In this document: positions 42,707-51,886 of the stretch, piece by piece
How positions within the stretch are numbered: position 1 is the stretch's first letter
How the letters are laid out: each line of letters begins with the position of its first letter
Origin: Pseudomonas mandelii
GTDB lineage: Bacteria; Pseudomonadota; Gammaproteobacteria; Pseudomonadales; Pseudomonadaceae
Direction of reading: 5' to 3'
NCBI RefSeq assembly: GCF_900106065.1
Contig: NZ_LT629796.1
Span: 1,054,001-1,118,000, forward strand
DNA: 64,000 bases
Notes under the pieces: generated by a model
Told to the model about the DNA's origin: nothing
Database searches by the model: none
Seen by the model: only the letters and a program-made list of their open reading frames with translations
Program-made: the position numbers and the translations under genes

Positions 42707-45262
42707 TCAATCCAATAAACCGACACTCTTGGCTTTCGCAACCGCCTGAGTCCGGCGCTCCACGCCCAACTTCCCGTGAATTCTCCGTGCATGTGTTTTC
42801 ACCGTATGCAAGGAGATAAACAACTGCTCGGCTATTTGTTGATTCGAATTGCCCAGAGCAATCAGCTTGAGCACCTCCACTTCACGCTGACTGAGCGGAT
42901 TGACTTCACTCACCTGCAGATTTTTTTCCGAACGATCCCAACCATCATCCAGTACTGGCAGAAGATCAGGCTTTCGCAATTGCAACTCAACGAGCGCTTG
43001 GCGAAGCCCATGGTGCTCAGAAAGATTCAACCCTTTGCGCAACCAATCTCGGGCACCGACGCTGTCACCGTTCTGCCACGCGACTTCGGCTGCGCCGAAC
43101 AGCAATTCGACCTCCAGCGCCAGCATGCCTGCGAGCTGCGATTGTTCGAGTGCCTCGGCGAAATGGCTCAGCGGGTCTTTGGCCTGGTGCAGGTCGACCT
43201 TTGCCAACACCAACAGATAATCGATCCGTGCGATCAACATCAGGGTCGCGGGAGGCGCCTGCCGTGCATGCGGGCCACGATAGTGGCGCAGTACTCGACT
43301 GAGCGCCTCATGGGCCAGTTCCGGGCGCCCCTGCTGTAGCCAAAATTGACTGCTGATCTGCAATAGCACACCGCGGTAAACGGTGTCGGGAATCTGCCGT
43401 TGCTGCATCAAGCGCTCGGCATCGCGAAGATAGACAAATGCTTGGGCATAGTCGCGCTGATTGGCCGCCACCTGCGCCAAACCGAGGAAACCGTAAAGCA
43501 CCCGTTTGTCGTGGTTGCGCATACAGATAGACAGCCCCGCTTCGAAACACGCAACAGCCTGCGTATCCAAGCCTTGGCATAAACTCAAGCGCCCACGGTG
43601 CAAGGCAATTCGCCCCAGCAGGGGTTCGGCAATCCGCTGCTGTTGAGTGAGCATGTTCTGAACGTTGGCGAGCAAATGGTCGGCTCGCTGAGGAGCACCA
43701 CGTTGCTCCAGCAATTGCGCATGATCAAGTTCCAGCAGCCCTTCGAAAACCAGCGAGCCTTGCGCACGCGCCAGGCACAACGCATCGCGATTGATGGCTT
43801 GTGCCACTTCGAGCTCGCACCTGAGCAGGGCCTGTTGCGTCAAACCCGACAGGCACATCAAGCGCACAGGCCAGAGGTCAGGACCGAGCACATTCAGCGC
43901 ATCGAGAAAATGCGCGCTTGAACTGTCCATCCGCCCTTGAAGATGCAGCAGCCAACCCTGCTGCGCCTGCCACCGTGCGATCAGTTGCCGCTGCAGAATC
44001 GCCGAGGGCTGCGGGATGAATCGTGACAACTGCTCGATGCAATCGGCGGCTTGCTCAAACCGCCCGGCAAACAACGACGCCGCCGTGATCAACCCGACCA
44101 GTTGCGGCGAACCGTACATCAGCGCGTCACCTTGTTGCTCGTACAACCGCAACAACAGCACGACGGTCTGCTCCTCGAATAAATGCTCGAAACTGAAATG
44201 CTGCAACAGGCTGACCGCGACCTCGAACTCTTCGGCCAGCAAGGCCTGTTCGAACGCAGCTTTCCAGTCCTGCTCGGCGGCAAACCACTGACAGGCACGG
44301 CGATGCCAGGAACGTCCGGCCGGCCATTGTTCATCGCGCATCAATTGCGTGAGTGGGGAGAAGATCTGCAGCCAGTCGGCGGAGTCCTGCCAGGGCTCGA
44401 TAAAGCCCCCCAGATCCTGCAACGTCTTCAGGCATTGCGCGCCCTCCCCTGCGCCAAACAGGTGATCGCACAGCCGAGCGTTGAAGCGTGGCAAATGCGC
44501 GAGTACCCGCCAGGCTTCCGTCAACTCCGGGGTCAGGCCGGAAAACAGTTCGTGTTCGAGGTAATCGAGCAATGTGTCAGGTCGGCTGTGATGCGGGTCG
44601 TTGCGCGACCAGTCGCATTTTTGCAGCAGCGCAATGCGTACACCGGCGCACCAGCCACCACTGCGCTGGATAATCTTGCTGGCAGCGGTGCTGGCATCGG
44701 CCGGTGTCAGGTGGCGCAACAGCGAGGCAATCTCCGTTTGATTGAAGGCCAGCGTGGCGCGCTCGCATTCGTACAATTCATCATCGAGCAGCAACCGCGG
44801 CCAGTTGCATTGCGGGCGACGGCGGGCACCCAGCCACCAGATCAGCGCCGGGCTGCTGACGGCCAGCATGCGATCCAGCAGTTGATCGAGTTCCGGGTTC
44901 GGAACGCGGCAATAATCATCGAGAAACAGCCAGGTCGGCGCCTGCAATCGAGCCAGCGCACCGAGCATCGCCGGCTCTTCTGCCGAAGCCAGCCCCAGCG
45001 CTTCTGCCACTCGCTGACGAAAATCCACCGTGCTCATCGCTATGCCAGATAACGGCAACCAGCACACCCGGCATGGCGGCGGCGCCTGTAAAAGGCAGTC
45101 GGCGAGCAGCGCAGTCTTGCCACTGCCGGCGGGCGCGCAGAGTAATTTCACCCGGGACGTGGACGCTAACAAGGGACCGGTCAATCGATCACGCGACAGG
45201 TGATGAGAGGACAGACGGGGCAGGAATCCAGAACGGTCAAGACACGGGGTCATGGCGGTCAT
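42707..45262 (-). CDS. MalT-type LuxR regulator (LAL family ATPase)
   Basis: An 851-residue STAND-class transcription activator. The N-terminal NTPase has Walker A CAPAGSGKTALLADCLL and a Walker B-like TWLFLDDYCRV; a long TPR-like helical sensor region follows (about 330-770); the C-terminal LuxR helix-turn-helix is LSQREVEVLKLIALGNSNQQ then IAEQLFISLHTVKTHARRIH. MalT-like proteins oligomerise on binding an inducer and ATP. It lies on the same strand as, and downstream of, the DUF1302/DUF1329 pair, and in Pseudomonas such regulators commonly accompany these pairs, so it probably controls them. ATG 45253 is an alternative start. Confidence 0.9.
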   Translation of the reverse strand: MTAMTPCLDRSGFLPRLSSHHLSRDRLTGPLLASTSRVKLLCAPAGSGKTALLADCLLQAPPPCRVCWLPLSGIAMSTVDFRQRVAEALGLASAEEPAMLGALARLQAPTWLFLDDYCRVPNPELDQLLDRMLAVSSPALIWWLGARRRPQCNWPRLLLDDELYECERATLAFNQTEIASLLRHLTPADASTAASKIIQRSGGWCAGVRIALLQKCDWSRNDPHHSRPDTLLDYLEHELFSGLTPELTEAWRVLAHLPRFNARLCDHLFGAGEGAQCLKTLQDLGGFIEPWQDSADWLQIFSPLTQLMRDEQWPAGRSWHRRACQWFAAEQDWKAAFEQALLAEEFEVAVSLLQHFSFEHLFEEQTVVLLLRLYEQQGDALMYGSPQLVGLITAASLFAGRFEQAADCIEQLSRFIPQPSAILQRQLIARWQAQQGWLLHLQGRMDSSSAHFLDALNVLGPDLWPVRLMCLSGLTQQALLRCELEVAQAINRDALCLARAQGSLVFEGLLELDHAQLLEQRGAPQRADHLLANVQNMLTQQQRIAEPLLGRIALHRGRLSLCQGLDTQAVACFEAGLSICMRNHDKRVLYGFLGLAQVAANQRDYAQAFVYLRDAERLMQQRQIPDTVYRGVLLQISSQFWLQQGRPELAHEALSRVLRHYRGPHARQAPPATLMLIARIDYLLVLAKVDLHQAKDPLSHFAEALEQSQLAGMLALEVELLFGAAEVAWQNGDSVGARDWLRKGLNLSEHHGLRQALVELQLRKPDLLPVLDDGWDRSEKNLQVSEVNPLSQREVEVLKLIALGNSNQQIAEQLFISLHTVKTHARRIHGKLGVERRTQAVAKAKSVGLLD

Positions 45263-45351
45263 TGCGGCGTGCCTATTTATAATTGTCCGGCAACCCTAGC
45301 CCTCTCCAACCCGCTTGTTGAGAAGTATTCAGAACGCTGATTGGCAGCCAT

Positions 45352-45378
45352 AAAAAAGGCGACCCACCGGTCGCCTTC
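45352..45378 (-). terminator. Terminator of the DUF1302-DUF1329 operon
   Basis: AAGGCGACC pairs with GGTCGCCTT (45357-45378 region); on the minus strand the stem is followed by TTTTTTA. It starts 24 bases past the DUF1329 stop. Confidence 0.85.
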
Positions 45379-45402
45379 TGCACTGCGAATGTATCAACGC
45401 CC

Positions 45403-46779
45403 TTACCGGACGCCCTCGGCACGCAACGCCGATGGCGTGTAGTCCGCCGCCTTGGCTTCGAAGCCGAATTCAAAGCTGTGCTTCTCTTCGTTCTTCATCC
45501 CCAGCGCAATGTATCGACCGGCAATGATGTCGTAGAGCGCTTCCAGGGTGTACGCCTGGGTCTGGTGATCGTAGTAATACTGGGCGTGACCCTCGGCCAC
45601 TCGCCACAGTTGACCGCGACCGTCATAGTGATCCACCAGCGCCACTTGCCAGCTGTCTTCGTCGATGTACATGTGGCGTTTGGCGTAAATGTGCCGCTCG
45701 TTCGGCTTGACCGTGCCGATCACTTCCCAGACCCGGTGCAGCTCATAGCGGGTCAGGTCCTGGTTGATGTGGCCGGCCTTGATGATGTCGTCGTACTTGA
45801 GACTTGGCGAGTCGAGTTTGTAGCTGTTGTAGGGGATGTACATTTCCTTCTTGCCGACCAGTTTCCAGTCATAGCGATCCGGCGCGCCGGAGAACATGTC
45901 GAAGTTGTCGGATGTGCGCAGGCCGTCAGCGGCAGTGCCCGGCCCGTCGTAGGCGACTTGCGGGGCGCGGCGCACGCGACGTTGGCCGGCGTTGTAGATC
46001 CATGCCAGGCGCGGTTCTTTCACCTGATCGAGGGTTTCGTGCACCAGCAGCACGTTCCCCGCCAGACGCGCCGGCGCCGTTACCGACTGCTTGAAAAAGG
46101 TCAGCACGTTGGCGGCTTTTTCCGGGTCCAGGTCCTTCATCAATTGCGGAACGGCGATCTCTTCCTCAAAGCGGATCGGCGTGTAGCTGCCGTTGGTCTG
46201 CGGCGTCACCTGGGTAATGATGCGTCGCAGGTTACCGCCGTGATAACGGGTGATGTGGTTCCACAACACTTCCACGCCGTTCTTCGGAATCGGGAACGCG
46301 TAGTAGCGGTTGCCGGTGAAATTGGCCAGGCCGTTACCGTCGTTGATGCTGTTCACGTTCAGCGCGCTGCGCTTGGCCGACTCGTAGATTTCCGGTGGCA
46401 CGGCCACGGTGCGGTGACTCGGGTAAACCGGGATCTTGTACGTTTCCGGGTAGCGCTTGAACATCGCCACCTGGCCTTCCGAGAGTTTGTCCTTGTACTT
46501 GTCGACGTTGGCGGGGGTGATCACGAACAGTGGTTTTTCGCTGGCGAACGGGTCAGCCAGGAAGCCTTTGCTGTCCACCGCGCCGGCGTTTTTCGGGAGG
46601 CCACCGGTCCACGCCGGGATCGAACCGTCGGCGTTACCGGCCTTCTCGGCGCCGAGCGGCGTGAGGGAAGTACCGAGTTTGTTCGCTTCGTCCGGCGACA
46701 CCGCCGCCATCACGTTGGCCGCCAGCAGGCTCAAGGCCAGGGCGCCGCATTGCAGAATCATCTTGCGCATCAAATTCAT
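45403..46779 (-). CDS. DUF1329 periplasmic/outer-membrane protein
   Basis: A 458-residue exported protein. The signal peptide MNLMRKMILQCGALALSLLA ends at NVMAA. The mature protein has DGSIPAWTGGLPKNAG and FVITPANVDKYKDKLSEGQV, then NRYYAFPIPKNGVEVLWNHI and LDPEKAANVLTFFKQS, all DUF1329 landmarks, and later RYELHRVWEVIGTVKPNERH. The fold is related to lipoprotein carriers such as LolB. Pairs with DUF1302 proteins are common in Pseudomonas near lipid, terpene or aromatic ester catabolism genes, and a role in moving hydrophobic substrates is suspected. It lies 14 bases after the DUF1302 gene. Confidence 0.88.
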   Translation of the reverse strand: MNLMRKMILQCGALALSLLAANVMAAVSPDEANKLGTSLTPLGAEKAGNADGSIPAWTGGLPKNAGAVDSKGFLADPFASEKPLFVITPANVDKYKDKLSEGQVAMFKRYPETYKIPVYPSHRTVAVPPEIYESAKRSALNVNSINDGNGLANFTGNRYYAFPIPKNGVEVLWNHITRYHGGNLRRIITQVTPQTNGSYTPIRFEEEIAVPQLMKDLDPEKAANVLTFFKQSVTAPARLAGNVLLVHETLDQVKEPRLAWIYNAGQRRVRRAPQVAYDGPGTAADGLRTSDNFDMFSGAPDRYDWKLVGKKEMYIPYNSYKLDSPSLKYDDIIKAGHINQDLTRYELHRVWEVIGTVKPNERHIYAKRHMYIDEDSWQVALVDHYDGRGQLWRVAEGHAQYYYDHQTQAYTLEALYDIIAGRYIALGMKNEEKHSFEFGFEAKAADYTPSALRAEGVR

Positions 46780-46793
46780 CCTTCTCAGCCAGA

Positions 46794-48587
46794 TCAGAAG
46801 TTCACGCCGAAGCTCAGTGCCAGGAAATCGCGGTCTTCCAGGGTGTTGTAGTCACCACCGAAGAAATCGGTGTAACTCAGGCTCGCGGTATAGGTGTTGC
46901 GGTAGTCGGCATCGACACCGACGCTGACCGCCTTGGCGCCTTCGTTGAACAGCCCGTTGGGGCCATAACCCGCGACGTCATGGGACCAGGACAGGTTGGG
47001 CTTGAGGTTGATCCCGCCGATCACGTTGGCGTAATCGAGGATCGCTCGGGCACGGTAGCCCCAGGAGGTCGAGGTGACGAAACCGTCGGTATCGCCGCCG
47101 AAACCATACTGGCCGTACACCGAGTCGCGGCCGTAACGCAGGTTGCTGCGCGACTCCAGGCCACCGACGTGAACCACCGCCGCTTCGCCGACCAGGGTCA
47201 AGCGCTGGGCACCCCACACTTGATCGTAGAATTGCGTGAGGGTGCTCTGGATCTGCGTGATTTCCTTGCGGCGATAGCCTTTGTTGTCAGCGCCCGGGGT
47301 GGTGGCGATCGGTGATGCAGCGCCACCGGCAATCGGGTTGAGCAAGGCCAGGGTCAGGTCGTTGGTGCTGACCTGCACGGGTGCATTCGGCCGATAGCTG
47401 ATCTCGCCGCTCCACGCGGTGCCGGTCGGCAAGGTAGTGGAGAAGCTTGCGCCGTAAAGGCGAATGTCTTCCGGGTATTCGAGGTAGTACTGACCGCGCC
47501 CCAGCATCACGCTTTGCGCCAGTCCCGCACCGCTGCCCGGCGCCAGACGGTTGGCCACACTCACCATCCCCGGCAGGCTGGCCAGTGTCGACAGGCCGGC
47601 CGTGGTGGTGCCGACCGTCGGCGTGCGGCTGTGGTAGTTCATGAAATACAGGCCGTACTCGGTGTCGTCACCGAGCCAGCGCAATGCTGTGCCCCACTGC
47701 CCGGAATCCCGCGCATCACGGTCGCCACCCCGGGGAACGACCAGGCCCTCGCGGGTCACCTGGAGTGGCTGACCGAAAGCCGATGCCAAGGGCGCCAAGG
47801 GTGCAATCGCCGGACTGCCGACGGTGTAATTGTTGTTGCAACCATCCGCCACCACGTCGTTGCCGAAGAAGGTGCCGCAGTTGTCGACGACGGTCTGGTC
47901 CCACTCCAGTTGATAGAAACCTTCCACCGAGAGCTGATCAGTCAGGCCCTGGGAGGCGAACAGCATGTTCACCGGAATCAGCCCTTCCTTGATCTCGGCG
48001 CCCGGCCGACGGAACGCTGAGACGTCAATCGGGTTGATGCTGTTGATCGAGTTACCGATGAAGGTACTTTCACCCCAACTCACCACCTGCTTGCCGGCAC
48101 GCACGGTGCCCGGCAGATCGGCGATGGAATAGTTGTGATAAACGAAGGCATCGAGAATCTGCGCACCGGAGGACTTGGCGCCTTCCTTGCGGCCACTGTC
48201 GCTGATCGGCTTGAACTCGCGGTCTTCGTCCTTCAGCTCGAAGTCGTACCAGTACTTGCCACGGACGAAGACGCCGGTGTCACCGTATTTCAATTCGAGG
48301 TCGTGCAGGCCCTTGAAGATCTTGGAGAAGGTTTCGCCTTTCTTGAAGTTCAGCCGGCCGTCATCACCGGTCGAAGACTGACCGGTCCCGCCATTGACGG
48401 TGCCCACCAAAGATCTATCGGCATCGCGCATGCCCCAACTCGCGCCGACGGACAGCGAGGAGTCGAACGTACCCTCGATTTCGCCAATGTTGAACGCAAC
48501 AGCCTGCGCCTGGGCACAGCAGCCCAAGGCAACCGCAGCGGCCAGCGCTTGCGGTGTGAAGATGGCGCGCATTGTTGTTTTTGTCAT
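46794..48587 (-). CDS. DUF1302 outer-membrane barrel protein
   Basis: About 597 residues after choosing ATG 48587 (GGGGAAG upstream; the frame continues to 48656 without signal). The signal peptide MTKTTMRAIFTPQALAAAVA ends near AQAQA. The mature start VAFNIGEIEGTFDSSLSVGA and SWGMRDADRSL is the DUF1302 signature; ADLPGTVRAGKQVVSWGEST and GEISYRPNAPVQVSTND lie in the barrel, and the end ALSFGVNF has the terminal Phe of outer-membrane proteins. It is the first gene of the pair with DUF1329 and probably forms the outer-membrane channel of that system. Confidence 0.88.
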   Translation of the reverse strand: MTKTTMRAIFTPQALAAAVALGCCAQAQAVAFNIGEIEGTFDSSLSVGASWGMRDADRSLVGTVNGGTGQSSTGDDGRLNFKKGETFSKIFKGLHDLELKYGDTGVFVRGKYWYDFELKDEDREFKPISDSGRKEGAKSSGAQILDAFVYHNYSIADLPGTVRAGKQVVSWGESTFIGNSINSINPIDVSAFRRPGAEIKEGLIPVNMLFASQGLTDQLSVEGFYQLEWDQTVVDNCGTFFGNDVVADGCNNNYTVGSPAIAPLAPLASAFGQPLQVTREGLVVPRGGDRDARDSGQWGTALRWLGDDTEYGLYFMNYHSRTPTVGTTTAGLSTLASLPGMVSVANRLAPGSGAGLAQSVMLGRGQYYLEYPEDIRLYGASFSTTLPTGTAWSGEISYRPNAPVQVSTNDLTLALLNPIAGGAASPIATTPGADNKGYRRKEITQIQSTLTQFYDQVWGAQRLTLVGEAAVVHVGGLESRSNLRYGRDSVYGQYGFGGDTDGFVTSTSWGYRARAILDYANVIGGINLKPNLSWSHDVAGYGPNGLFNEGAKAVSVGVDADYRNTYTASLSYTDFFGGDYNTLEDRDFLALSFGVNF

Positions 48588-49346
48588 GCGTCTTCCCCGG
48601 TGAGTGACAGAAGGCCCCACCCTACTGCCGCACGTTGGGAGCGATAAGCGCACCAAGGAGGTATTCGTGGTGTACCTCTAAAGGATGAATAGCCGGATGG
48701 GGCGGGGGTTTGCGCGGGGTATGGATGGGCTGGATGGGGGACTATCAGCAGAATGCATGGCAGCAGCTGCTACAGGGGACGTGGCGCGTGGGACTATTGC
48801 TTAGACTGCAACAGTGCATGTCGTGAATCGCTGTTTTTCCTTTCAGCTCAACGGCTTATTCTTGCCGGGCTTTCACGGCAAACCGCCAGAAAGCGCGAAT
48901 CGATGGCGTGCGTTCAGTCCACGCCATTGGCGACAGAATCCAGATGAATCGACGCTTTTTCGATTGATCGCCCTGTGTTCACTGACGTTGATTTGTAGCT
49001 CCTTGATCCAACGTCTTGCTTTGGCCGCTGCGTTTGCAGCGGCCTTTTTTATGGGCGAGGGTTTTGGGGATGGCGATGGGGATTTTCGCTGAAGAATCTC
49101 CTGCAAGATATTTCCTATAACCGCATAAGAAACATCTCTTTACGCGAAAGACATTCGCGTCTTTATTCCTGCCGCATCGAAACTTCTCTCAACCCTGTAT
49201 GTAACAGCCCACACATCTCTCGGACCCAGACTTTCTGGTTTTGGTTGTAACCTTTATGGGCACGATGCAACAACTCGACTTTATTAAAAGACATACCAAC
49301 AACGCGCCCATTCTAAATCGCCCTGCACATTCAAAAGGATATGAAT
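48588..49346. other. Gap holding an orphan terminator
   Basis: About 760 bases with no supported protein gene. It contains the DUF1302 promoter region at its left and a strong plus-strand terminator at 49023-49050 that belongs to no visible gene. The last 200 bases are AT-richer and should carry the promoter of the pyocin remnant. A small RNA ending at 49050 is possible. Confidence 0.45.
49023..49050 (+). terminator. Orphan rho-independent terminator
   Basis: GGCCGCTGC (49023-49031) pairs with GCAGCGGCC (49036-49044), followed by TTTTTT. No plus-strand coding gene ends here, so it may close a non-coding RNA or be left from a lost gene. Confidence 0.75.
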
Positions 49347-49657
49347 ATGCAAAAGCCACCGAGACCAGGTTTCCTAGACATCAGTGTGCCTGTCCATACG
49401 ATCGGACAAGCACCCGATCACATAACACCTATACCGCTAACAGCGACCGAAGTGATTGCGGGCCCACACGGACACGGCATAGCGGTTTACTACCAGAATC
49501 TCAATACAATAAAAGCCACTTCCAATGCGTTGAAACAGGAATACTTGAGCTACACCATGTGAACCAAATTTCAAAAGATGGCGAGATATTTGACATGGAC
49601 AACATCCGAATCGTCACCCCGAAACGACACTCAGAAATACACAAAGGAGATAAATGA
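49347..49657 (+). pseudogene. Colicin/S-type pyocin DNase, internally deleted
   Basis: The N-terminus from ATG 49347 (AAGGA upstream) reads QKPPRPGFLDISVPVHTIGQ, then PIPLTATEVIAGPHGHGIAV, like the start of Pseudomonas pyocin-type proteins. Near 49510-49535 the reading moves to another frame that gives the end of an HNH DNase: ILELHHVNQISKDGEIFDMD, then NIRIVTPKRHSEIHKGDK (HNH/H-x3-H zinc motif) to TGA 49655-49657. The large middle part, with receptor-binding and translocation domains, is gone, so this cannot be a working bacteriocin. The matching immunity gene follows directly. Confidence 0.75.
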
Positions 49658-49658
49658 C

Positions 49659-49919
49659 ATGAGCCTCTTTGACCTCTCCGACTACACCGAAACAGAATTC
49701 CTTAAGTTCGTTTCCAGAATCTGCCAATCAGAATACCCGACAGAGAAGGAACAGATTGATGCAGTACTTTTGTTTGAAGAACTAACAGAGCACCCCGACG
49801 GCTCCGACTTGATTTACTACGCAGATTCAGACGAAGAATCAACACCCGAAGCTATCGTTGCGAAAGTTAAATCATGGCGAAACATAAATGGCAAACCAGG
49901 CTTCAAACCCGAAGAATAA
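49659..49919 (+). CDS. Colicin E/pyocin DNase immunity protein
   Basis: An 86-residue acidic protein of the Im2/Im9 family. SDYTETEFLKFVSRICQSEY then TEKEQIDAVLLFEELTEHPD and GSDLIYYADSDEESTPEAIV contain the DLIYYP-type helix III motif (DLIYYA here), the key DNase-contact region, and the end WRNINGKPGFK is typical. Full length and with AAGGAG before ATG 49659. It probably still protects the cell against matching DNase bacteriocins of neighbours, although its own toxin is deleted. Confidence 0.9.
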   Translation: MSLFDLSDYTETEFLKFVSRICQSEYPTEKEQIDAVLLFEELTEHPDGSDLIYYADSDEESTPEAIVAKVKSWRNINGKPGFKPEE

Positions 49920-49923
49920 ACAT

Positions 49924-49954
49924 AAGGGAGCAAGCATTCATGCTTGCTCCCCTT
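49924..49954 (+). terminator. Terminator of the immunity gene
   Basis: AAGGGAGCAAGCA pairs with TGCTTGCTCCCCTT around a short loop, five bases past the immunity stop. It also lies just beyond the end of the opposing SDR gene. There is little T-run on either side, so efficiency is uncertain. Confidence 0.65.
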
Positions 49955-49960
49955 ACACTC

Positions 49961-50872
49961 TTAAATCGAATACCTCTGCAAATTCCCCATCATCTCTTTA
50001 AGCGCCTCAATATTGTCCTTCGGATGCGCCGCCCCTTCGAAATCACAAATCTGCTCCCACTGCGCCGCCACATCCTCCGGCGAGAAGCCCACCCGCGGAT
50101 CAAACCCGGCGCCCAGGCTACGTTCCCAGCGCACCTTGCCCATCCAGCCGCCACCGACTTCGAACAACCCGGACGTTTCCTGGCAGTTTTCACTGGCCAG
50201 GTACACCACCAACGGGCTCACCAGTTCCGGCTTGAGTTGCTCGAAAACTTGCGGCGGAATCAGGCCTTCGGTCATGCGAGTGCCGCCGGTGGGCGCGATG
50301 GCATTGACCAGGATGTTGTTCTTGCGACCTTCGATGGCGAGTGTGCGGGTCAGGCCGTAGAGGCCAAGCTTGGCCATGCCGTAGTTGGACTGGCCGAAAT
50401 TGCCGTAGATGCCCGAAGTCGATGCGGTGAAGATCACCCGGCCATAGTTCTGCTCGCGCATGTGCGGCCAGGCGGCGCGGGTGACTTTGTAGGCGCCTTC
50501 GACGTGGACGCGGTAAACCAGGTCCCAGTCGGCGTCGTCCATTTTGTGGAAGGTCTTGTCGCGCAGGATCCCGGCGTTATTGACCACGACATCAATGCGG
50601 CCGAAGGCGTCGAGGGCATGCTGTACGATTTTGTCGCCATCGGTAACGGAGTCGTGGTTGGCTTCGGCGATGCCACCCGCCTCACGAATTTCCGCCACTA
50701 CGCGGTCGGCTGCCGAGGCGTTGGCGCCTTCCCCTTGCGCCGAGCCGCCGAGATCATTGACCAGCACTTTAGCGCCCTGTTTGGCGAACAGCAGCGCGTG
50801 AGCCCGGCCCAGGCCGCCGCCGGCCCCCGTGACGATCACAACTTTATCTTCGAAGCGCACAGACTCATTCAT
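49961..50872 (-). CDS. SDR oxidoreductase, MFE-2-like 3-hydroxyacyl-CoA dehydrogenase
   Basis: A 303-residue short-chain dehydrogenase. Cofactor motif TGAGGGLGRAHALLFAKQGA; catalytic Asn-Ser-Tyr-Lys set in NNAGILRDKTF, ASTSGIYGNFGQ and SNYGMAKLGLYGL. The opening VIVTGAGGGLGRAHALLFAK then GAKVLVNDLGGSAQGEG is like the dehydrogenase part of peroxisomal multifunctional enzyme 2, which oxidises (3R)-hydroxyacyl-CoA. The C-terminal 45 residues extend past the usual SDR end, also as in that group. ATG 50872 is preferred over the longer frame. Same strand as the next two genes, with a gap of 112 bases. Confidence 0.85.
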   Translation of the reverse strand: MNESVRFEDKVVIVTGAGGGLGRAHALLFAKQGAKVLVNDLGGSAQGEGANASAADRVVAEIREAGGIAEANHDSVTDGDKIVQHALDAFGRIDVVVNNAGILRDKTFHKMDDADWDLVYRVHVEGAYKVTRAAWPHMREQNYGRVIFTASTSGIYGNFGQSNYGMAKLGLYGLTRTLAIEGRKNNILVNAIAPTGGTRMTEGLIPPQVFEQLKPELVSPLVVYLASENCQETSGLFEVGGGWMGKVRWERSLGAGFDPRVGFSPEDVAAQWEQICDFEGAAHPKDNIEALKEMMGNLQRYSI

Positions 50873-50983
50873 GGGGGGAACTCCAGCAGACCAAGGACAA
50901 TACGTCCGAGTGTCAGGCACCAGGCTGCTGGTCACAATAAACACAGGTAAAGCTGAATAGTGCTTGATAAGGCTGGGGGATAG

Positions 50984-51886
50984 TCAGGAACAGGCCGCCC
51001 TGCGCGGCGGAGAAATCAGCCGATCCCGAAACGCCTGATAATGCTTGAGCACCTGCGCCGGCGCTTCAGTCTGCGGGTAATGGCCAATATCAGGCAGCAG
51101 CACCGTGTCCGGGTTGGGGACCAGTTCCCGATAGCGCTTGACCATGTGCGCGCCGGAAATCGGATCGACTTCACCATCGATGACCCGCAGCGGAACCTCG
51201 CCACGCTGCATGGCGCTGACCCAACGCTCGCGCTGAACACGCCGCTCAGGAATATAAGCGATGAGCTTATGCATGATTCGCGGGCCGTGATTGCTGTCGA
51301 TCAGGCCCCAGAAATCGTCCATCTCGCTTTCGGTGGGTCGAGTGTGCGGACCAAATATCTGCCGGAAACTTTTCACCAGTCCGTCGCGGGTAAAAGCTCT
51401 CCCGATCATCCAGCCCAAGGGGCTGAGCAACAGTTTTTGCATCAACACCGGGCGATGGGTTTCAGGAAACAGGCCGCCGTTGAGGAAAACACAACTGGCG
51501 ATATCGACGCGCGTCTCGTAATGCCGGGCCAACAGTTCCTGAGCCACGCTGTCGCCATAATCGTGGGCCAACACATGCACCGGCTGTTCGACGTTCAGGT
51601 GCGCGAGCAGCGCCTGTTGCAGATCGGCCTGCTCCAACAGGCTGTATTCATGGTTGACCGGTTTGGCCGAGTCGCCGAAGCCGAGCATGTCGCAGGCAAT
51701 TACCCGATAGCGCTGCGCCAGCGGTTGCCACAAGTAATGCCAGTCCCAACTGGCGGTCGGGAAACCATGGATGAGCAGCAACGGCTCACCCTGCCCCGCC
51801 GTCCAGTAATGGATGGTCTGGCCACGGAATACGAACGTCTGGCCGCGCTTTCGCCAGACACACAGGGGGATCTCGGCAAGTGCCAT
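50984..51886 (-). CDS. Alpha/beta hydrolase with Asp nucleophile
   Basis: A 300-residue alpha/beta hydrolase. LLLIHGFPTASWDWHYLWQP is the oxyanion-hole HG region; the nucleophile elbow is HVLAHDYGDSVAQELLAR, with Asp in place of Ser. Asp nucleophiles are found in haloalkane dehalogenases and epoxide hydrolases, so cleavage of an epoxide or C-halogen bond is more likely than esterase action. GEVDPISG carries the acid and DIGHYPQTEAP the His. Its ATG shares one base with the stop of the class II aldolase gene (TAATG), so both are translationally coupled. Confidence 0.85.
   Translation of the reverse strand: MALAEIPLCVWRKRGQTFVFRGQTIHYWTAGQGEPLLLIHGFPTASWDWHYLWQPLAQRYRVIACDMLGFGDSAKPVNHEYSLLEQADLQQALLAHLNVEQPVHVLAHDYGDSVAQELLARHYETRVDIASCVFLNGGLFPETHRPVLMQKLLLSPLGWMIGRAFTRDGLVKSFRQIFGPHTRPTESEMDDFWGLIDSNHGPRIMHKLIAYIPERRVQRERWVSAMQRGEVPLRVIDGEVDPISGAHMVKRYRELVPNPDTVLLPDIGHYPQTEAPAQVLKHYQAFRDRLISPPRRAACS

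Noticed and set aside
45478..46851. 457-codon plus-strand ORF
   Set aside because: It lies wholly opposite the DUF1329 gene, which has a signal peptide and family motifs; the antisense frame is a GC-rich shadow with no motifs.
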